Shown one piece after another: positions 27,042-39,469 of a stretch of DNA of 64,000 nucleotides. Location of the stretch: the NCBI RefSeq assembly GCF_004364435.1, contig NZ_SOCT01000001.1, positions 248,001 through 312,000 of the forward strand, given 5' to 3'. The notes below the pieces were generated by a model, which saw only the letters and a list, made by a program, of their open reading frames with translations, did not search any database and was not told where the DNA came from. A program made the translations under genes and the position numbers. Origin of the DNA: Pseudomonas sp. LP_7_YM (GTDB lineage Bacteria; Pseudomonadota; Gammaproteobacteria; Pseudomonadales; Pseudomonadaceae). Within the stretch, counting starts at the first letter, position 1. Every line of letters begins with the position of its first letter.

Positions 27042-28961
27042 ATGACCCTGCTCAAATTCACCGATGTGTCCCTTGCGTTCGGCGCCATGCCGTTGTTGGA
27101 CAAGGTGTCCTGGCAGATCGCCCGTGGAGAGCGGGTCTGCATCATCGGTCGCAACGGCACCGGCAAATCCAGCATGCTGAAGCTGGTCAAGGGCATTCAA
27201 CTGCCCGATGACGGCAGTGTCTGGCGTTCGCCGGGCCTTAAGATCGGCGAGTTGCCTCAGGAATTGCCCGTGGCCGATGGCCGCACCGTGTTCGATGTCG
27301 TAGCCGAAGGCCTGGATGGCGTAGGCGCTCTGCTCGCCGAATATCATCACTTGAGCCAGAACATCGTCACCGCCGAAGACCTCGACAAGCTCATGCATGT
27401 GCAGTCGGATCTGGAAGCCCGTGACGGCTGGCGCCTGCAGCAATTGGTCGACAGCACGCTCAGCCGCCTGCAACTGCCGGCCGACAAGACTCTGGCTGAA
27501 CTGTCCGGGGGCTGGCGTCGCCGTGTGCTGCTGGCCCAGGCGCTGGTTTCCGAGCCAGATCTGCTGCTGCTCGACGAACCGACCAACCACCTGGATATCG
27601 GTGCGATCGCCTGGCTCGAAGAAGCCCTGAAAGAGTTCCAGGGCGCCGTCCTGTTCATCACCCACGACCGCTCCTTCCTGCAAAACCTCGCCACCCGCAT
27701 TCTCGAGCTGGACCGTGGCGGTCTTATCGACTGGAATGGCGACTACGCCAGCTTCCTGGTGCACAAGGAGGCCATGCTCTCCGCCGAAGAAACCGCGAAC
27801 GCGCTCTTCGACAAGCGTCTGGCGCAGGAAGAAGTCTGGATTCGCCAGGGTATCAAAGCGCGTCGTACCCGTAACGAAGGCCGTGTGCGCGCACTCAAGG
27901 CCTTGCGCGTCGAGCGTGGCGAACGTCGCGAGCGCACCGGCAAGGCCAACATTCAGCTGGACACCGCTGATAAGTCCGGCAAGCAGGTCATGGTGCTGGA
28001 CAACGTCAGTTTCGCTCACCCGGGCGGCCCGATGCTGATCAAGGATTTTTCCATGGTCCTGCAGCGCCAAGACCGCATTGGTCTGCTGGGTGCCAACGGC
28101 ACCGGCAAGACTACGCTGCTCAAGCTGATGCTCGACAACCTCAAGCCCACCGGCGGCTCGGTTGAGGTGGGGACGCGGCTGGATGTCGCGTATTTCGACC
28201 AGTTGCGGCACCAGCTCGATCTCGAAAAAACCGTGATTGACAACGTCGCCGAAGGGCGGGACTTCATCGATATCGACGGCCAGAGCCGCCATGTGCTGAG
28301 CTACCTGGGCGATTTCCTGTTCAGCCCCCAGCGTGCGCGCACGCCGGTCAAGGCGCTGTCGGGTGGCGAGCGTGCGCGTTTGCTGCTGGCCAAGTTGTTC
28401 AGCAAGCCGGCCAACCTGCTGGTGCTCGACGAACCGACCAACGACCTGGACGTTGAAACCCTCGAGCTGCTTGAAGAAGTGCTATTGACCTTCAAAGGCA
28501 CCGTACTGATGGTCAGCCACGACCGGGCATTTCTCGATAACGTGGTCACCAGCACTCTGGTGTTCGAAGGTGAGGGCAAGGTGCGTGAGTTCGTCGGTGG
28601 CTATCAGGACTGGCTGCGTCAGGGCGGTTCGCCGCGTTTGCTGGGCGTGACGGAAAGCAAATCCGGCAAGGCTGACTTGAACTCGGCGATCGTCACGCCT
28701 GAGGCAACTCCCGCGTCGGTTCAGGAAGCTGCGCCTTCAGTCAAGAAAAAGCTCAGCTACAAACTCCAGCGCGAGCTTGAAGCTCTGCCGGGTGAAATCG
28801 ATGCCAAGGAGAAGCAGATCGCTGTTGTAGAAGCTCAGATCGCCGATCCGGCCTTCTACCAGCGTCCGGCGGCTGAGACTGCCAAGGCCCTGGCTTCGCT
28901 TGAGCAGTTGAATAAGGAGCTGGACGTGTTGGTTGAGCGTTGGGCCGAGCTGGACGAATAA
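27042..28961 (+). CDS. uup: ABC-F ATPase Uup
   Basis: About 639 aa from the ATG at 27042, preceded by GGAG; upstream in-frame codons are not conserved-looking. Two ABC domains without membrane segments: Walker A GRNGTGKSS and GANGTGKTT, signatures LSGGWRRRV and LSGGERARL, Walker B LLLLDEPTNHLD and LLVLDEPTNDLD, joined by the basic ABC-F linker. A C-terminal coiled coil (about 565-635) is the Uup hallmark, implicated in DNA binding and ribosome function in E. coli. Confidence 0.94.
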   Translation: MTLLKFTDVSLAFGAMPLLDKVSWQIARGERVCIIGRNGTGKSSMLKLVKGIQLPDDGSVWRSPGLKIGELPQELPVADGRTVFDVVAEGLDGVGALLAEYHHLSQNIVTAEDLDKLMHVQSDLEARDGWRLQQLVDSTLSRLQLPADKTLAELSGGWRRRVLLAQALVSEPDLLLLDEPTNHLDIGAIAWLEEALKEFQGAVLFITHDRSFLQNLATRILELDRGGLIDWNGDYASFLVHKEAMLSAEETANALFDKRLAQEEVWIRQGIKARRTRNEGRVRALKALRVERGERRERTGKANIQLDTADKSGKQVMVLDNVSFAHPGGPMLIKDFSMVLQRQDRIGLLGANGTGKTTLLKLMLDNLKPTGGSVEVGTRLDVAYFDQLRHQLDLEKTVIDNVAEGRDFIDIDGQSRHVLSYLGDFLFSPQRARTPVKALSGGERARLLLAKLFSKPANLLVLDEPTNDLDVETLELLEEVLLTFKGTVLMVSHDRAFLDNVVTSTLVFEGEGKVREFVGGYQDWLRQGGSPRLLGVTESKSGKADLNSAIVTPEATPASVQEAAPSVKKKLSYKLQRELEALPGEIDAKEKQIAVVEAQIADPAFYQRPAAETAKALASLEQLNKELDVLVERWAELDE

Positions 28962-28980
28962 TCCGCTAACGCGCTGCAAC

Positions 28981-29016
28981 AAAAAGCCCGAGGCCTTTCA
29001 AGGATTCGGGCTTTTT
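28981..29016. terminator. Bidirectional terminator between uup and the universal stress gene
   Basis: AAAAAGCCCGA (28981-28991) pairs with TCGGGCTTTTT (29006-29016) around a 14-base loop. With A before the stem and T after it, it can end transcription from both sides, which suits the convergent genes. Confidence 0.88.
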
Positions 29017-29030
29017 GTTTAACCGCTCGA

Positions 29031-29474
29031 TTACTGGGGCGTCTTGACCAGACGTACTGCCAGAACGTCGCAAGGCGCTCCGTGAAGCACATCATTGGCC
29101 GTGGAGCCCAGAAGCAGAGCCAGGCCATGACGGCCATGAGTGCCGACGACGATCAGGTCGACATGATGTTCCTTCGCCAGTTGATGGATTTCATGACGAG
29201 GCTGGCCATAGGTCAGATGACTGTCGCCGGTCTTCACTTCCGGGTATTTGTTTTTCAGTCTGTTGAGCTTTTCCTTCGCCTGGTCGAACTGTTGTTGCTG
29301 AAGTTGCGAGAGATCCATCGGCACATCGCCGCCAAAGGCCATCGCCATCGGTTCGACAATGTGCACCAACGACAGCTTGGCGTTGCTGGCAAGGGCGAGG
29401 TTCATTGCGCGCTTGATCACCGGGTCGCACTCTTCAGTGAGGTCCACGGCTACCAGAATATGTTCATAGGACAT
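29031..29474 (-). CDS. Universal stress protein (UspA family, ATP-binding type)
   Basis: About 147 aa from the ATG at 29474, preceded by AAGGA. Single Usp domain: HILVAVDLTEECD at the start and the ATP-binding motif G-2x-G-9x-G(S/T) in VGTHGRHGLALLLGSTAND near residue 120. Usp proteins are stress-induced cytoplasmic proteins of mostly unknown biochemical role. Convergent with uup. Confidence 0.92.
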   Translation of the reverse strand: MSYEHILVAVDLTEECDPVIKRAMNLALASNAKLSLVHIVEPMAMAFGGDVPMDLSQLQQQQFDQAKEKLNRLKNKYPEVKTGDSHLTYGQPRHEIHQLAKEHHVDLIVVGTHGRHGLALLLGSTANDVLHGAPCDVLAVRLVKTPQ

Positions 29475-29584
29475 GGGATGTTCCTTCTGAGGTTTGCGAT
29501 GTTTGGGATTATGGCTTTTTTCACGCGCATCTGGGCACGCCTTTGTGTTTTGCCCGCCGCTTGCCGCGACGGGGGCATACAGAT

Positions 29585-30022
29585 ATGACGGCGTGGATAG
29601 TGCTGTCAATCATTGCTGTGGTTTTAAGTCCTCTGGTATGGCTTCGGCCGTCGCGTTCACAGAGTGGCCGCATGGCCATGCGCATGGAGGCCCGGCGGAT
29701 GGGTCTTGCCATGCAATTGATCCCGCAGGAGTGGCCTCACTGGCTGCCCGTGGAGCCGCCAGGCACGTGCGCACAATATCACCGGCCGCGCGCCTCTCGC
29801 GAGCCGGAAACATGGGTGTACTGGCAGATGGCACCCGGAGTCTGGGTTAACCAGTGGCGCGAGGCCTGCGACGATTGGCGCCTGCTTTCGCAGCTTCAGA
29901 CACTGCCGGCCGATGTGTACAAGGTCGAAGCGGGCAAGCAGTTGATCGCGCTGTACTGGGCCGAAAGGGGTGATGTGCAAGTATTGCAACGTATTGCCTC
30001 GGTGCTCAAGGCGTTGGCGTAG
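29585..30022 (+). CDS. Conserved hypothetical membrane-anchored protein
   Basis: About 145 aa from the ATG at 29585. A single N-terminal transmembrane helix (residues 3-20, WIVLSIIAVVLSPLVWLRP) is followed by a basic stretch and a soluble domain rich in Trp and Arg (LIPQEWPHWLPVEPPG, WVYWQMAPGVWVNQWRE). The family occupies this place in Pseudomonas between the stress protein and fadB as I recall it, but I know no function. It is divergent from the stress gene with 110 bp between them. Confidence 0.75.
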   Translation: MTAWIVLSIIAVVLSPLVWLRPSRSQSGRMAMRMEARRMGLAMQLIPQEWPHWLPVEPPGTCAQYHRPRASREPETWVYWQMAPGVWVNQWREACDDWRLLSQLQTLPADVYKVEAGKQLIALYWAERGDVQVLQRIASVLKALA

Positions 30023-30055
30023 GAAGAAACACCTGGGGAGACAAATTGCAGGCAA

Positions 30056-30081
30056 TAAAAAGCCCGATAGCAACATCGGGC
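30056..30081 (-). terminator. Hairpin with T-run on the minus strand
   Basis: GCCCGAT (30062-30068), 6-base loop, ATCGGGC (30075-30081). The A-run at 30056-30061 becomes TTTTTT after the stem when read on the minus strand, so it is a good terminator for leftward transcription. It could also serve as a weak stop for the plus-strand gene ending at 30022, but without a T-run. Confidence 0.65.
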
Positions 30082-30598
30082 CGGGGTTGGCCAGGCAGGC
30101 CGTAATTTTGGGTGTTTTGCGGTGCAAGACTGCAAAGACGTACTGATTCGTTTCACCGCTTTTCTGAAAAGCGACCCGTCTTGATGCGCAGTGAGCTGAA
30201 TGTAGACCTCATTGGTGCGTTTGTCTGCCATGGATGCCGTTATCTTCCCGGATCCACCTACCGGTCGTCGTTTCCGGTGACGACCTGTGCTCCTCCATTA
30301 GGTGCACTCATCGATCTGACTGCTGACTTATCCTGTGTGCTTTTTACCTGCGATTTGCCGGTTTTGCCCGCTGTCTGGCGAATTGACAATTACTGGAATA
30401 TGGCCGAAGGTAGGCGCACCCAAATCAAACGGGCGTATGAATTGAGCGTTTGCCACAGCAATGCTTCGACAAACGCCCGAATCGTGTCGACGGGGTGCCT
30501 GGCGTTTGGTGTTCGCATTGACGGTAACGTCGGTGCCTGCCGCCGGACTTCAGCGTCTGATGCGCATTGTTCAGCTTCCATATCGTGGAGATCAGTTG
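30082..30598. promoter_or_regulatory. fadBA upstream region with CAAACG repeats
   Basis: About 517 bp without a supported gene. CAAACGGGCG at 30426-30435 and CAAACGCCCG at 30470-30479 are near-identical direct copies, and GCGTTTG at 30446-30452 is an inverted copy between them. PsrA sites are C/GAAAC-N2-4-GTTTG/C, and the fadBA operon is a known PsrA target in P. aeruginosa; these half-sites are spaced too widely to be a standard box. A separate hairpin (GGTCGTC 30263-30269, GACGACC 30279-30285) is also present. Confidence 0.4.
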
Positions 30599-33945
<3,347 letters not shown>

Positions 33946-33961
33946 TCGGTGTGAGTGTGCA

Positions 33962-33988
33962 AGCCGGGGCCAGGTGCCCCGGCTTTTG
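33962..33988 (+). terminator. Rho-independent terminator of fadBA
   Basis: AGCCGGGGC, 5-base loop CAGGT, GCCCCGGCT followed by TTT. A 9-bp GC-rich stem 16 bp after the fadA stop. Confidence 0.88.
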
Positions 33989-34042
33989 CTTTTCTCGGGA
34001 AATGTTTTTGAATTTTTTGCGTCAATCCATAAGGTCAGCAGC

Positions 34043-34279
34043 ATGCAGTTGAAGCCAGGTCTGTATCGACACTATAAGGGCCCCGAGTACCGCGTATTCG
34101 GTGTCGCGAAGCATTCCGAGACCGAAGAGGAAGTGGTGTTCTATCAGGCCCTATATGGCGAATACGGGCTATGGGTGCGTCCTTTGACCCTGTTTCTGGA
34201 GTCAGTAGAGGTTGACGGCGAGCAAGTGCCGCGCTTTGCTTTGGTCCAGGCCGAACCTGAGCTTTTTTCAAGGTCGTAA
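34043..34279 (+). CDS. DUF1653 small protein
   Basis: 78 aa from the ATG at 34043, preceded by AAGG. MQLKPGLYRHYKGPEYRVFG and YGLWVRPLTLFLE are typical of the DUF1653 family, small SH3-like proteins of unknown role. It lies between fadA and topA, its usual place in Pseudomonas as I recall it. Probably transcribed alone, since fadBA ends in a terminator and topA has its own promoter. Confidence 0.85.
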   Translation: MQLKPGLYRHYKGPEYRVFGVAKHSETEEEVVFYQALYGEYGLWVRPLTLFLESVEVDGEQVPRFALVQAEPELFSRS

Positions 34280-34304
34280 AGCGAGACCTTGCAGTAGCCG
34301 GTGC

Positions 34305-34333
34305 TTGACCTCACCTTGCAGCCACTATATATA
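34305..34333 (+). promoter_or_regulatory. Candidate sigma-70 promoter of topA
   Basis: TTGACC at 34305-34310, a 17-bp spacer, TATATA at 34328-34333, about 56 bp before the topA ATG. Close to the sigma-70 consensus in both hexamers. Confidence 0.55.
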
Positions 34334-34389
34334 GCGGGGCCTCGACGGCTCCAACGTCTTTTTTTCTTGCATTAGGAATTTTCCGATCC

Positions 34390-36993
34390 ATGGGCAAATC
34401 GCTGGTCATTGTGGAATCCCCGGCTAAGGCCAAGACCATCAACAAGTATCTGGGTAGCCAGTACGTGGTGAAGTCGAGTATCGGCCATATCCGAGACCTG
34501 CCCACCAGCGGTTCGGCGAGTGCCGCCAAAGAGCCTGCTGCCAAGCGCGGCAAGACCGCGGCTGAAGCGCCTGTGCTGTCGCCCAAGGAAAAGGCCAAGC
34601 GCCAGCTCGTTGCGCGCATGGGCGTCGACCCCGACCACGGCTGGAAAGCCAAGTACGAAATCCTTCCCGGCAAAGAGAAGGTGATCGACGAGCTGCGCCG
34701 TTTGGCCAAGGATGCCGACACCATCTACCTCGCGACGGACTTGGACCGCGAAGGGGAAGCCATTGCCTGGCACCTGCGCGAAGCCATTGGTGGAGACGAC
34801 CAGCGCTACAAGCGCGTGGTGTTCAACGAAATCACCAAGAAGGCGATTCAGGAAGCCTTCTCCAAACCCGGCGAGCTGGACATCGACCGTGTTAACGCAC
34901 AGCAGGCGCGTCGCTTCCTCGACCGGGTTGTGGGTTACATGGTCTCGCCGCTGCTGTGGCAGAAGATCGCCCGTGGCCTGTCCGCAGGTCGGGTGCAATC
35001 GGTCGCCGTGAAGCTGGTGGTGGAGCGCGAGCGCGAGATTCGTGCGTTCATCCCGGAAGAATACTGGGAAGTCCACGCTGATCTGGGGTCTGCCAAAGGT
35101 GCCAATGTGCGCTTTGAAGTGGCCAGAGAGAAGGGAGAAGCCTTCAAGCCGCTGAACGAAGCCCATGCCATGGCGGCGCTGGAGAAACTCAAGGTTTCGT
35201 CCTATACCATCGCCAAGCGCGAAGACAAACCGACCAGCAGCAAGCCCTCCGCGCCATTCATCACGTCCACCCTGCAACAGGCGGCGAGCAATCGTCTGGG
35301 TTATGGCGTGAAGAAAACCATGATGATGGCCCAGCGCTTATATGAAGCCGGCTACATCACCTACATGCGTACCGACTCGACCAATCTGTCGGCGGACGCA
35401 GTGGCCATGGCGCGCACTTACATCGAGACCGAGTTCGGCAAGAAATACCTCCCGGATTCGCCGAACGTCTATAGCAGCAAAGAAGGCGCGCAAGAGGCTC
35501 ACGAAGCGATTCGTCCCTCCGATGTCAATACTCATCCGAGCAAGCTTTCAGGTATGGAGCGTGATGCCGAGCGCCTGTACGAACTGATTTGGCGTCAGTT
35601 CGTAGCCTGTCAGATGCCGCCTGCACAATACCTCTCGACCACCGTCAGCGTGGCGGCGGGCGACTTCGAACTGCGTGCCAAGGGCCGTATCCTCAAGTTT
35701 GACGGTTATACCCGCGTGTTGCCGCAAATGAGCAAACCTGGCGACGACGACGTTCTGCCCGACATGGCTCAGGGCGATAGCATGAAGCTGATCAAGCTCG
35801 ATCCGAGCCAGCACTTCACCAAGCCGCCGGCGCGCTACTCGGAAGCCAGTCTGGTAAAGGAGATGGAGAAGCGTGGTATCGGTCGTCCTTCGACTTACGC
35901 AGCGATCATCTCGACTATCCAGGACCGAGGTTATGTGGCGTTGCACAACCGTCGCTTCTACTCGGAAAAAATGGGCGACATCGTCACTGAGCGACTCTCC
36001 GAAAGTTTCTCCAACCTGATGGACTACGGCTTCACGGCCGGCATGGAAGAGAACCTCGATGACGTGGCCCAAGGCGGACGCGACTGGAAAAGCGTACTCG
36101 ACGAATTCTACGGCGACTTCAAGAAGAAGCTGGAAGTGGCCGAAGCCACCGGCAGTGGCATGCGGGCCAACGAGCCGGTCATGACTGATATCCCGTGCAA
36201 GGTCTGCGGACGGCCGATGCAGATCCGTACGGCGTCCACGGGGGTGTTCCTGGGGTGCTCTGGATACAGTCTGCCGCCCAAGGAGCGCTGCAAGGCCACC
36301 GTCAACCTCACGCCAGGTGACGAGATCGCCGAGGACGATGAGGGAGAATCCGAATCCCGCGTATTGCGCGGCAAGCATCGATGCCCGATCTGTAGCACGG
36401 CGATGGATGCGTACCTGCTCGACGAGAAACACAAGCTTCACATCTGCGGTAACAACCCGGATTGTGCGGGTTACGAGGTCGAAGAGGGCACGTATCGCAT
36501 CAAAGGGTATGAAGGCCCCAGCGTAGAGTGTGACAAGTGTGGCGGCGAAATGCAGCTCAAGACCGGCCGTTTCGGCAAGTTTTTCGGCTGTACCAACTGC
36601 AAGAATACCCGCAAGCTGCTGAAGAGTGGCGAGGCGGCACCGCCGAAGATGGACCCGGTGAAGATGCCCGAACTCAAGTGCGACAAGGTCGATGATACTT
36701 ACATCTTGCGCGACGGCGCCTCGGGTCTTTTCCTGGCCGCGAGCCAGTTTCCGAAAAACCGCGAGACCCGTGCTCCGCTGGTGCTCGAAATCGTGCCGCA
36801 CAAGTCGGAAATCGATCCGAAGTATCACTTCCTGTGCGAAGCGCCACAGAAAGACCCTGATGGCCGAGCGTCCGTGATTCGTTACAGCCGTAAATCCAAG
36901 GAGCAGTATGTGCAGACCGAGGTGGAGGGCAAGCCTACTGGCTGGCGCGCGTTCTACGACGGCGGCACCTGGAAGGTCGAAGACAAGCGCTGA
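34390..36993 (+). CDS. topA: DNA topoisomerase I
   Basis: Type IA topoisomerase of 867 aa that relaxes negative supercoils. The TOPRIM domain is at the N-terminus ([18 protein letters not shown] and the metal-binding [13 protein letters not shown]). The active-site tyrosine is Tyr325 in [11 protein letters not shown], and the [10 protein letters not shown] motif lies near residue 490. Three C-terminal four-cysteine zinc ribbons follow ([24 protein letters not shown]). Essential housekeeping gene with its own promoter and terminator. Confidence 0.97.
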   Translation: MGKSLVIVESPAKAKTINKYLGSQYVVKSSIGHIRDLPTSGSASAAKEPAAKRGKTAAEAPVLSPKEKAKRQLVARMGVDPDHGWKAKYEILPGKEKVIDELRRLAKDADTIYLATDLDREGEAIAWHLREAIGGDDQRYKRVVFNEITKKAIQEAFSKPGELDIDRVNAQQARRFLDRVVGYMVSPLLWQKIARGLSAGRVQSVAVKLVVEREREIRAFIPEEYWEVHADLGSAKGANVRFEVAREKGEAFKPLNEAHAMAALEKLKVSSYTIAKREDKPTSSKPSAPFITSTLQQAASNRLGYGVKKTMMMAQRLYEAGYITYMRTDSTNLSADAVAMARTYIETEFGKKYLPDSPNVYSSKEGAQEAHEAIRPSDVNTHPSKLSGMERDAERLYELIWRQFVACQMPPAQYLSTTVSVAAGDFELRAKGRILKFDGYTRVLPQMSKPGDDDVLPDMAQGDSMKLIKLDPSQHFTKPPARYSEASLVKEMEKRGIGRPSTYAAIISTIQDRGYVALHNRRFYSEKMGDIVTERLSESFSNLMDYGFTAGMEENLDDVAQGGRDWKSVLDEFYGDFKKKLEVAEATGSGMRANEPVMTDIPCKVCGRPMQIRTASTGVFLGCSGYSLPPKERCKATVNLTPGDEIAEDDEGESESRVLRGKHRCPICSTAMDAYLLDEKHKLHICGNNPDCAGYEVEEGTYRIKGYEGPSVECDKCGGEMQLKTGRFGKFFGCTNCKNTRKLLKSGEAAPPKMDPVKMPELKCDKVDDTYILRDGASGLFLAASQFPKNRETRAPLVLEIVPHKSEIDPKYHFLCEAPQKDPDGRASVIRYSRKSKEQYVQTEVEGKPTGWRAFYDGGTWKVEDKR

Positions 36994-37049
36994 CGCCTTG
37001 ATGTCAGCTTGAAAGCGACTGGCGAGTATCCACGCTTTGCGTTAAAAGA

Positions 37050-37087
37050 ATCCCTTGATGCCCTGGTGTGCATCGGGGGATTTTTTT
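37050..37087 (+). terminator. Rho-independent terminator of topA
   Basis: ATCCC-TT-GATGC (37049-37061) pairs with GCATC-G-GGGGAT around CCTGGTGT and is followed by seven T (37081-37087). It lies about 55 bp after the topA stop and just before the next gene. Confidence 0.8.
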
Positions 37088-37132
37088 CACGGGTTGGCTC
37101 GCTTGAATTTCATTGATGTGGAGGCCGCTGTC

Positions 37133-37654
37133 ATGGCTCATGAACTCTATACCCGCACCAATCAAAAGATTTTCTTCGCTGGCCTGGCGCTTGAGGCGAT
37201 GGCCAAAGCCAGGGAAAGCAGGGTGATGAACGCGCAGGGGCTGGAGCAGGCCGAACGCGAGTCGGCAATTTTTCATCTTTATGGCGCTCTGCTGGGGCTG
37301 TGCCACGAAATCGCTGGTTTCTACCGCCTGCCGCAAGCAAATACGCCACGCGCCGAGGATTTGCTGACCCCCCAGGTGCTGGAAGCCATTGCTATCCCTG
37401 AGATGGGGGAGCTGGTGGAGCTGGCACAACAGCGGGAAACCTGGCTGGCGCAGTTGCTGGTTTCATACAGCGCGCTATTTCAACCGCCCAGGGCACCGAA
37501 AAAGCCAAAGGGTGATGTAACGCAGCCGCTGATAATTGCAGTACCTGTTGAGGGCGAGATTGAGCCAGAGCTGACTTGTGAAGAAATGGAAAGCTGGCGT
37601 CAGCAGCTCAAGGGGCTGGCGATTCGCTTTCGGGAAGGACTGAGCGAGTGTTAA
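37133..37654 (+). CDS. DUF6586-type hypothetical protein
   Basis: 173 aa from the ATG at 37133 with GGAGG upstream. Helical, cytoplasmic, no motif of known function. The N-terminus ELYTRTNQKIFFAGLALEAM and the HLYGALLGLCHEIAGFYRLP segment mark the Pseudomonas family that follows topA. It is about 75 bp from the next small gene and probably cotranscribed with it. Function unknown. Confidence 0.8.
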   Translation: MAHELYTRTNQKIFFAGLALEAMAKARESRVMNAQGLEQAERESAIFHLYGALLGLCHEIAGFYRLPQANTPRAEDLLTPQVLEAIAIPEMGELVELAQQRETWLAQLLVSYSALFQPPRAPKKPKGDVTQPLIIAVPVEGEIEPELTCEEMESWRQQLKGLAIRFREGLSEC

Positions 37655-37729
37655 CGCAGAATGATAGGTGGGCTAGGGCGTGAGTCCTCAGGCTGTTACA
37701 ATGCGCGCATTTCGTGGAGACCTGTCCTG

Positions 37730-37966
37730 ATGCCAACCTCTTTTCTGGAAATTGTCGAACTGCCTGACGGTCGCATTGAGTTGCGCCGTGCCGAAGATGA
37801 AGGATCGCTTGTGACCCTGAACTTCTCTGAGGATGCCAAGGCATTTCTGCATGGCCAACACGTTGAAGTCGCCAAGGCGATGCTTAGCGTGGGTGTCCAA
37901 ATGGCCGGTCGCCTGGCTGAAGGCGAACTTACCAAGGAAGAAGAGGGGCCGCGGATTCTGCATTGA
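37730..37966 (+). CDS. Small conserved hypothetical protein
   Basis: 78 aa from the ATG at 37730 (GGAGA about 10 bp upstream). MPTSFLEIVELPDGRIELRR, then LVTLNFSEDAKAFL and VEVAKAMLSVGVQMAGRLAE. Acidic C-terminus. It matches in size and place the small gene between the DUF6586 gene and sulA in other pseudomonads. No function known. Confidence 0.8.
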   Translation: MPTSFLEIVELPDGRIELRRAEDEGSLVTLNFSEDAKAFLHGQHVEVAKAMLSVGVQMAGRLAEGELTKEEEGPRILH

Positions 37967-38098
37967 TTCTGCGCGGATCTCTTCGTAGTGGGTCGGCATT
38001 CGCAATATCCTGTCCGCTGTCCTGTTTCCGGCCCGAGAAAGCAGCTACTTCCCCGCCTGCGGACCAACCTGTTTCCGGGAGTCGACTGCCGCAGACTT

Positions 38099-38602
38099 TC
38101 AGCCTAACCGGATATTCAAGCTCTGCGCGTCCCCGATACGTGCCGCACTGATCAATTGCTGCCGCGCACTGGCGGGAAGGGGATTAATCCAGCTTACGAC
38201 GGTGTGGCTGCGCCCCAGGCGCAAGGCTTCGCGAGTGAGTTCGAGTGCGCTTTGAGCACCTCTTGGCTGCATCAGGATAATACGTTCACGGTTCAGACCC
38301 GCATCCCTCAGCCAGGACTGGGTCACACTGGTTGGCGGGGCGATCAGTGTGAGCCATCGGTCGTTTCGGTCCTGGCTCAGGTCGCGCAAAACAGGTGCAA
38401 GCAGGCTCAGGCAATTCCCCGCAGCACCGCGCAATGACAACTCACTAAAGACTTCTGGTTCGCTGTTCCAGGGGGCTTCGACGATCTCTTCGAGTGCCGT
38501 GACCGCCAGCAGCGGAGCGTCAAGCCCAGGCAACGCAGGGGCCATGAATGCTTCGAACAGCGGCAGTTGTGTGTATTGCTGCGATGTCTGTGGGAACTGC
38601 AT
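38099..38602 (-). CDS. sulA: SOS cell division inhibitor SulA
   Basis: 167 aa. SulA binds FtsZ and blocks septation during the SOS response. The core LTLIAPPTSVTQSWLRDAGL, RIILMQPRGAQSALELTREAL and SHTVVSWINPL is the RecA-like SulA fold. The gene follows lexA after 10 bp on the same strand, so it should be controlled by the LexA boxes upstream of lexA. It converges with the small gene ending at 37966. Confidence 0.9.
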   Translation of the reverse strand: MQFPQTSQQYTQLPLFEAFMAPALPGLDAPLLAVTALEEIVEAPWNSEPEVFSELSLRGAAGNCLSLLAPVLRDLSQDRNDRWLTLIAPPTSVTQSWLRDAGLNRERIILMQPRGAQSALELTREALRLGRSHTVVSWINPLPASARQQLISAARIGDAQSLNIRLG

Positions 38603-38612
38603 AAACGTCTCC

Positions 38613-39221
38613 TTAACGGCGAATCACGCCGACGCTCAGCCCTTCGATAACCAGATCCTGATCTTTCAGGTTGACTTCAATGGGGGCGAATTCAGGGTTT
38701 TCGGCCAGCAGCCAGACCTTGCTGCCTTCCCGCTTGAAGCGCTTGACCGTGACCTCGTCGCCGATTCGGGCGACGACGATCTGGCCGTTGCGCGCCTCGC
38801 GAGTGGTGTGAACGGCCAGCAGGTCGCCATCGAGGATGCCAACGTCTTTCATACTCATGCCGTGGACCCGCAACAAGTAATCGGCGCTTGGATGAAAGAA
38901 GGCTGGATTGATCGTCAGCGACTCTTCAATGTGTTGCTGGGCGAGGATAGGCGCACCGGCTGCGACTCGACCGATGATGGGCAAGCTGCTGTCGTCGGTC
39001 TTGGGCTCGAAACCGGGAATACGTATGCCCCGGGAGGCGCCCGGAGTCATTTCAATGGCGCCCTTGCGTGCGAGGGCTTTCAAATGCTCCTCGGCAGCAT
39101 TGGGGGACTTGAACCCCAGTTCCTGAGCGATTTCCGCACGGGTCGGCGGGAAGCCGTTGTCTTCCAGACAGCGTTTGATGAAGTCCAGTATTTCAGCTTG
39201 GCGTGACGTCAGTTTGATCAT
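38613..39221 (-). CDS. lexA: SOS repressor LexA
   Basis: 202 aa from the ATG at 39221 (a second ATG at 39227 adds two residues). The winged helix-turn-helix is at the N-terminus ([23 protein letters not shown]). The self-cleavage site is Ala88-Gly89 in RVAAGAP, and the catalytic dyad is Ser123 (HGMSMKD) and Lys160 (EVTVKRF). It represses the SOS regulon, including itself and sulA, through the two boxes just upstream. Confidence 0.97.
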   Translation of the reverse strand: MIKLTSRQAEILDFIKRCLEDNGFPPTRAEIAQELGFKSPNAAEEHLKALARKGAIEMTPGASRGIRIPGFEPKTDDSSLPIIGRVAAGAPILAQQHIEESLTINPAFFHPSADYLLRVHGMSMKDVGILDGDLLAVHTTREARNGQIVVARIGDEVTVKRFKREGSKVWLLAENPEFAPIEVNLKDQDLVIEGLSVGVIRR

Positions 39222-39231
39222 GTGCATCGCT

Positions 39232-39247
39232 CTGTCTTTTTATACAG
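39232..39247 (-). promoter_or_regulatory. LexA box 1 (lexA-proximal)
   Basis: On the minus strand CTGTATAAAAAGACAG fits CTG-N10-CAG. It lies about 10 bp before the lexA start, where binding would block initiation. Confidence 0.85.
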
Positions 39248-39250
39248 TGA

Positions 39251-39266
39251 CTGGGATTATATACAG
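39251..39266 (-). promoter_or_regulatory. LexA box 2 (lexA-distal)
   Basis: On the minus strand CTGTATATAATCCCAG fits CTG-N10-CAG, 3 bp from box 1. Tandem boxes allow cooperative autorepression, as at E. coli lexA. Confidence 0.87.
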
Positions 39267-39428
39267 TGATCGCGTCTTGGCAATCATCCTTTTGCACATG
39301 CAGCTCCAAAGTCTTCATCTCATGGACAAAGCTATGATCGAGAGTGGCAAAATGCCGCGTTTTTTATGATTAAATGGCGACACCTACCCCTCATAGAGCG
39401 CACGGCCAGGGTTGACAGTCGATGGGCT

Positions 39429-39455
39429 GAAACGTATGTTTCAAACAAGTGTTTG
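39429..39455 (+). promoter_or_regulatory. Two overlapping PsrA-type operators upstream of psrA
   Basis: GAAAC-GTAT-GTTTC (39429-39442) and CAAAC-AAGT-GTTTG (39442-39455) both fit the PsrA consensus C/GAAAC-N2-4-GTTTG/C and share one base. They end 14 bp before the psrA ATG, in a position for autorepression, which is known for PsrA in P. aeruginosa. Confidence 0.8.
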
Positions 39456-39469
39456 TCAGGCGAGTAATC

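Noticed and set aside
27006..28292. 428-codon open frame on the minus strand
   Set aside because: Antisense to uup, with no recognisable domain.
35548..36828. 426-codon open frame on the minus strand
   Set aside because: Antisense to topA and without family features.
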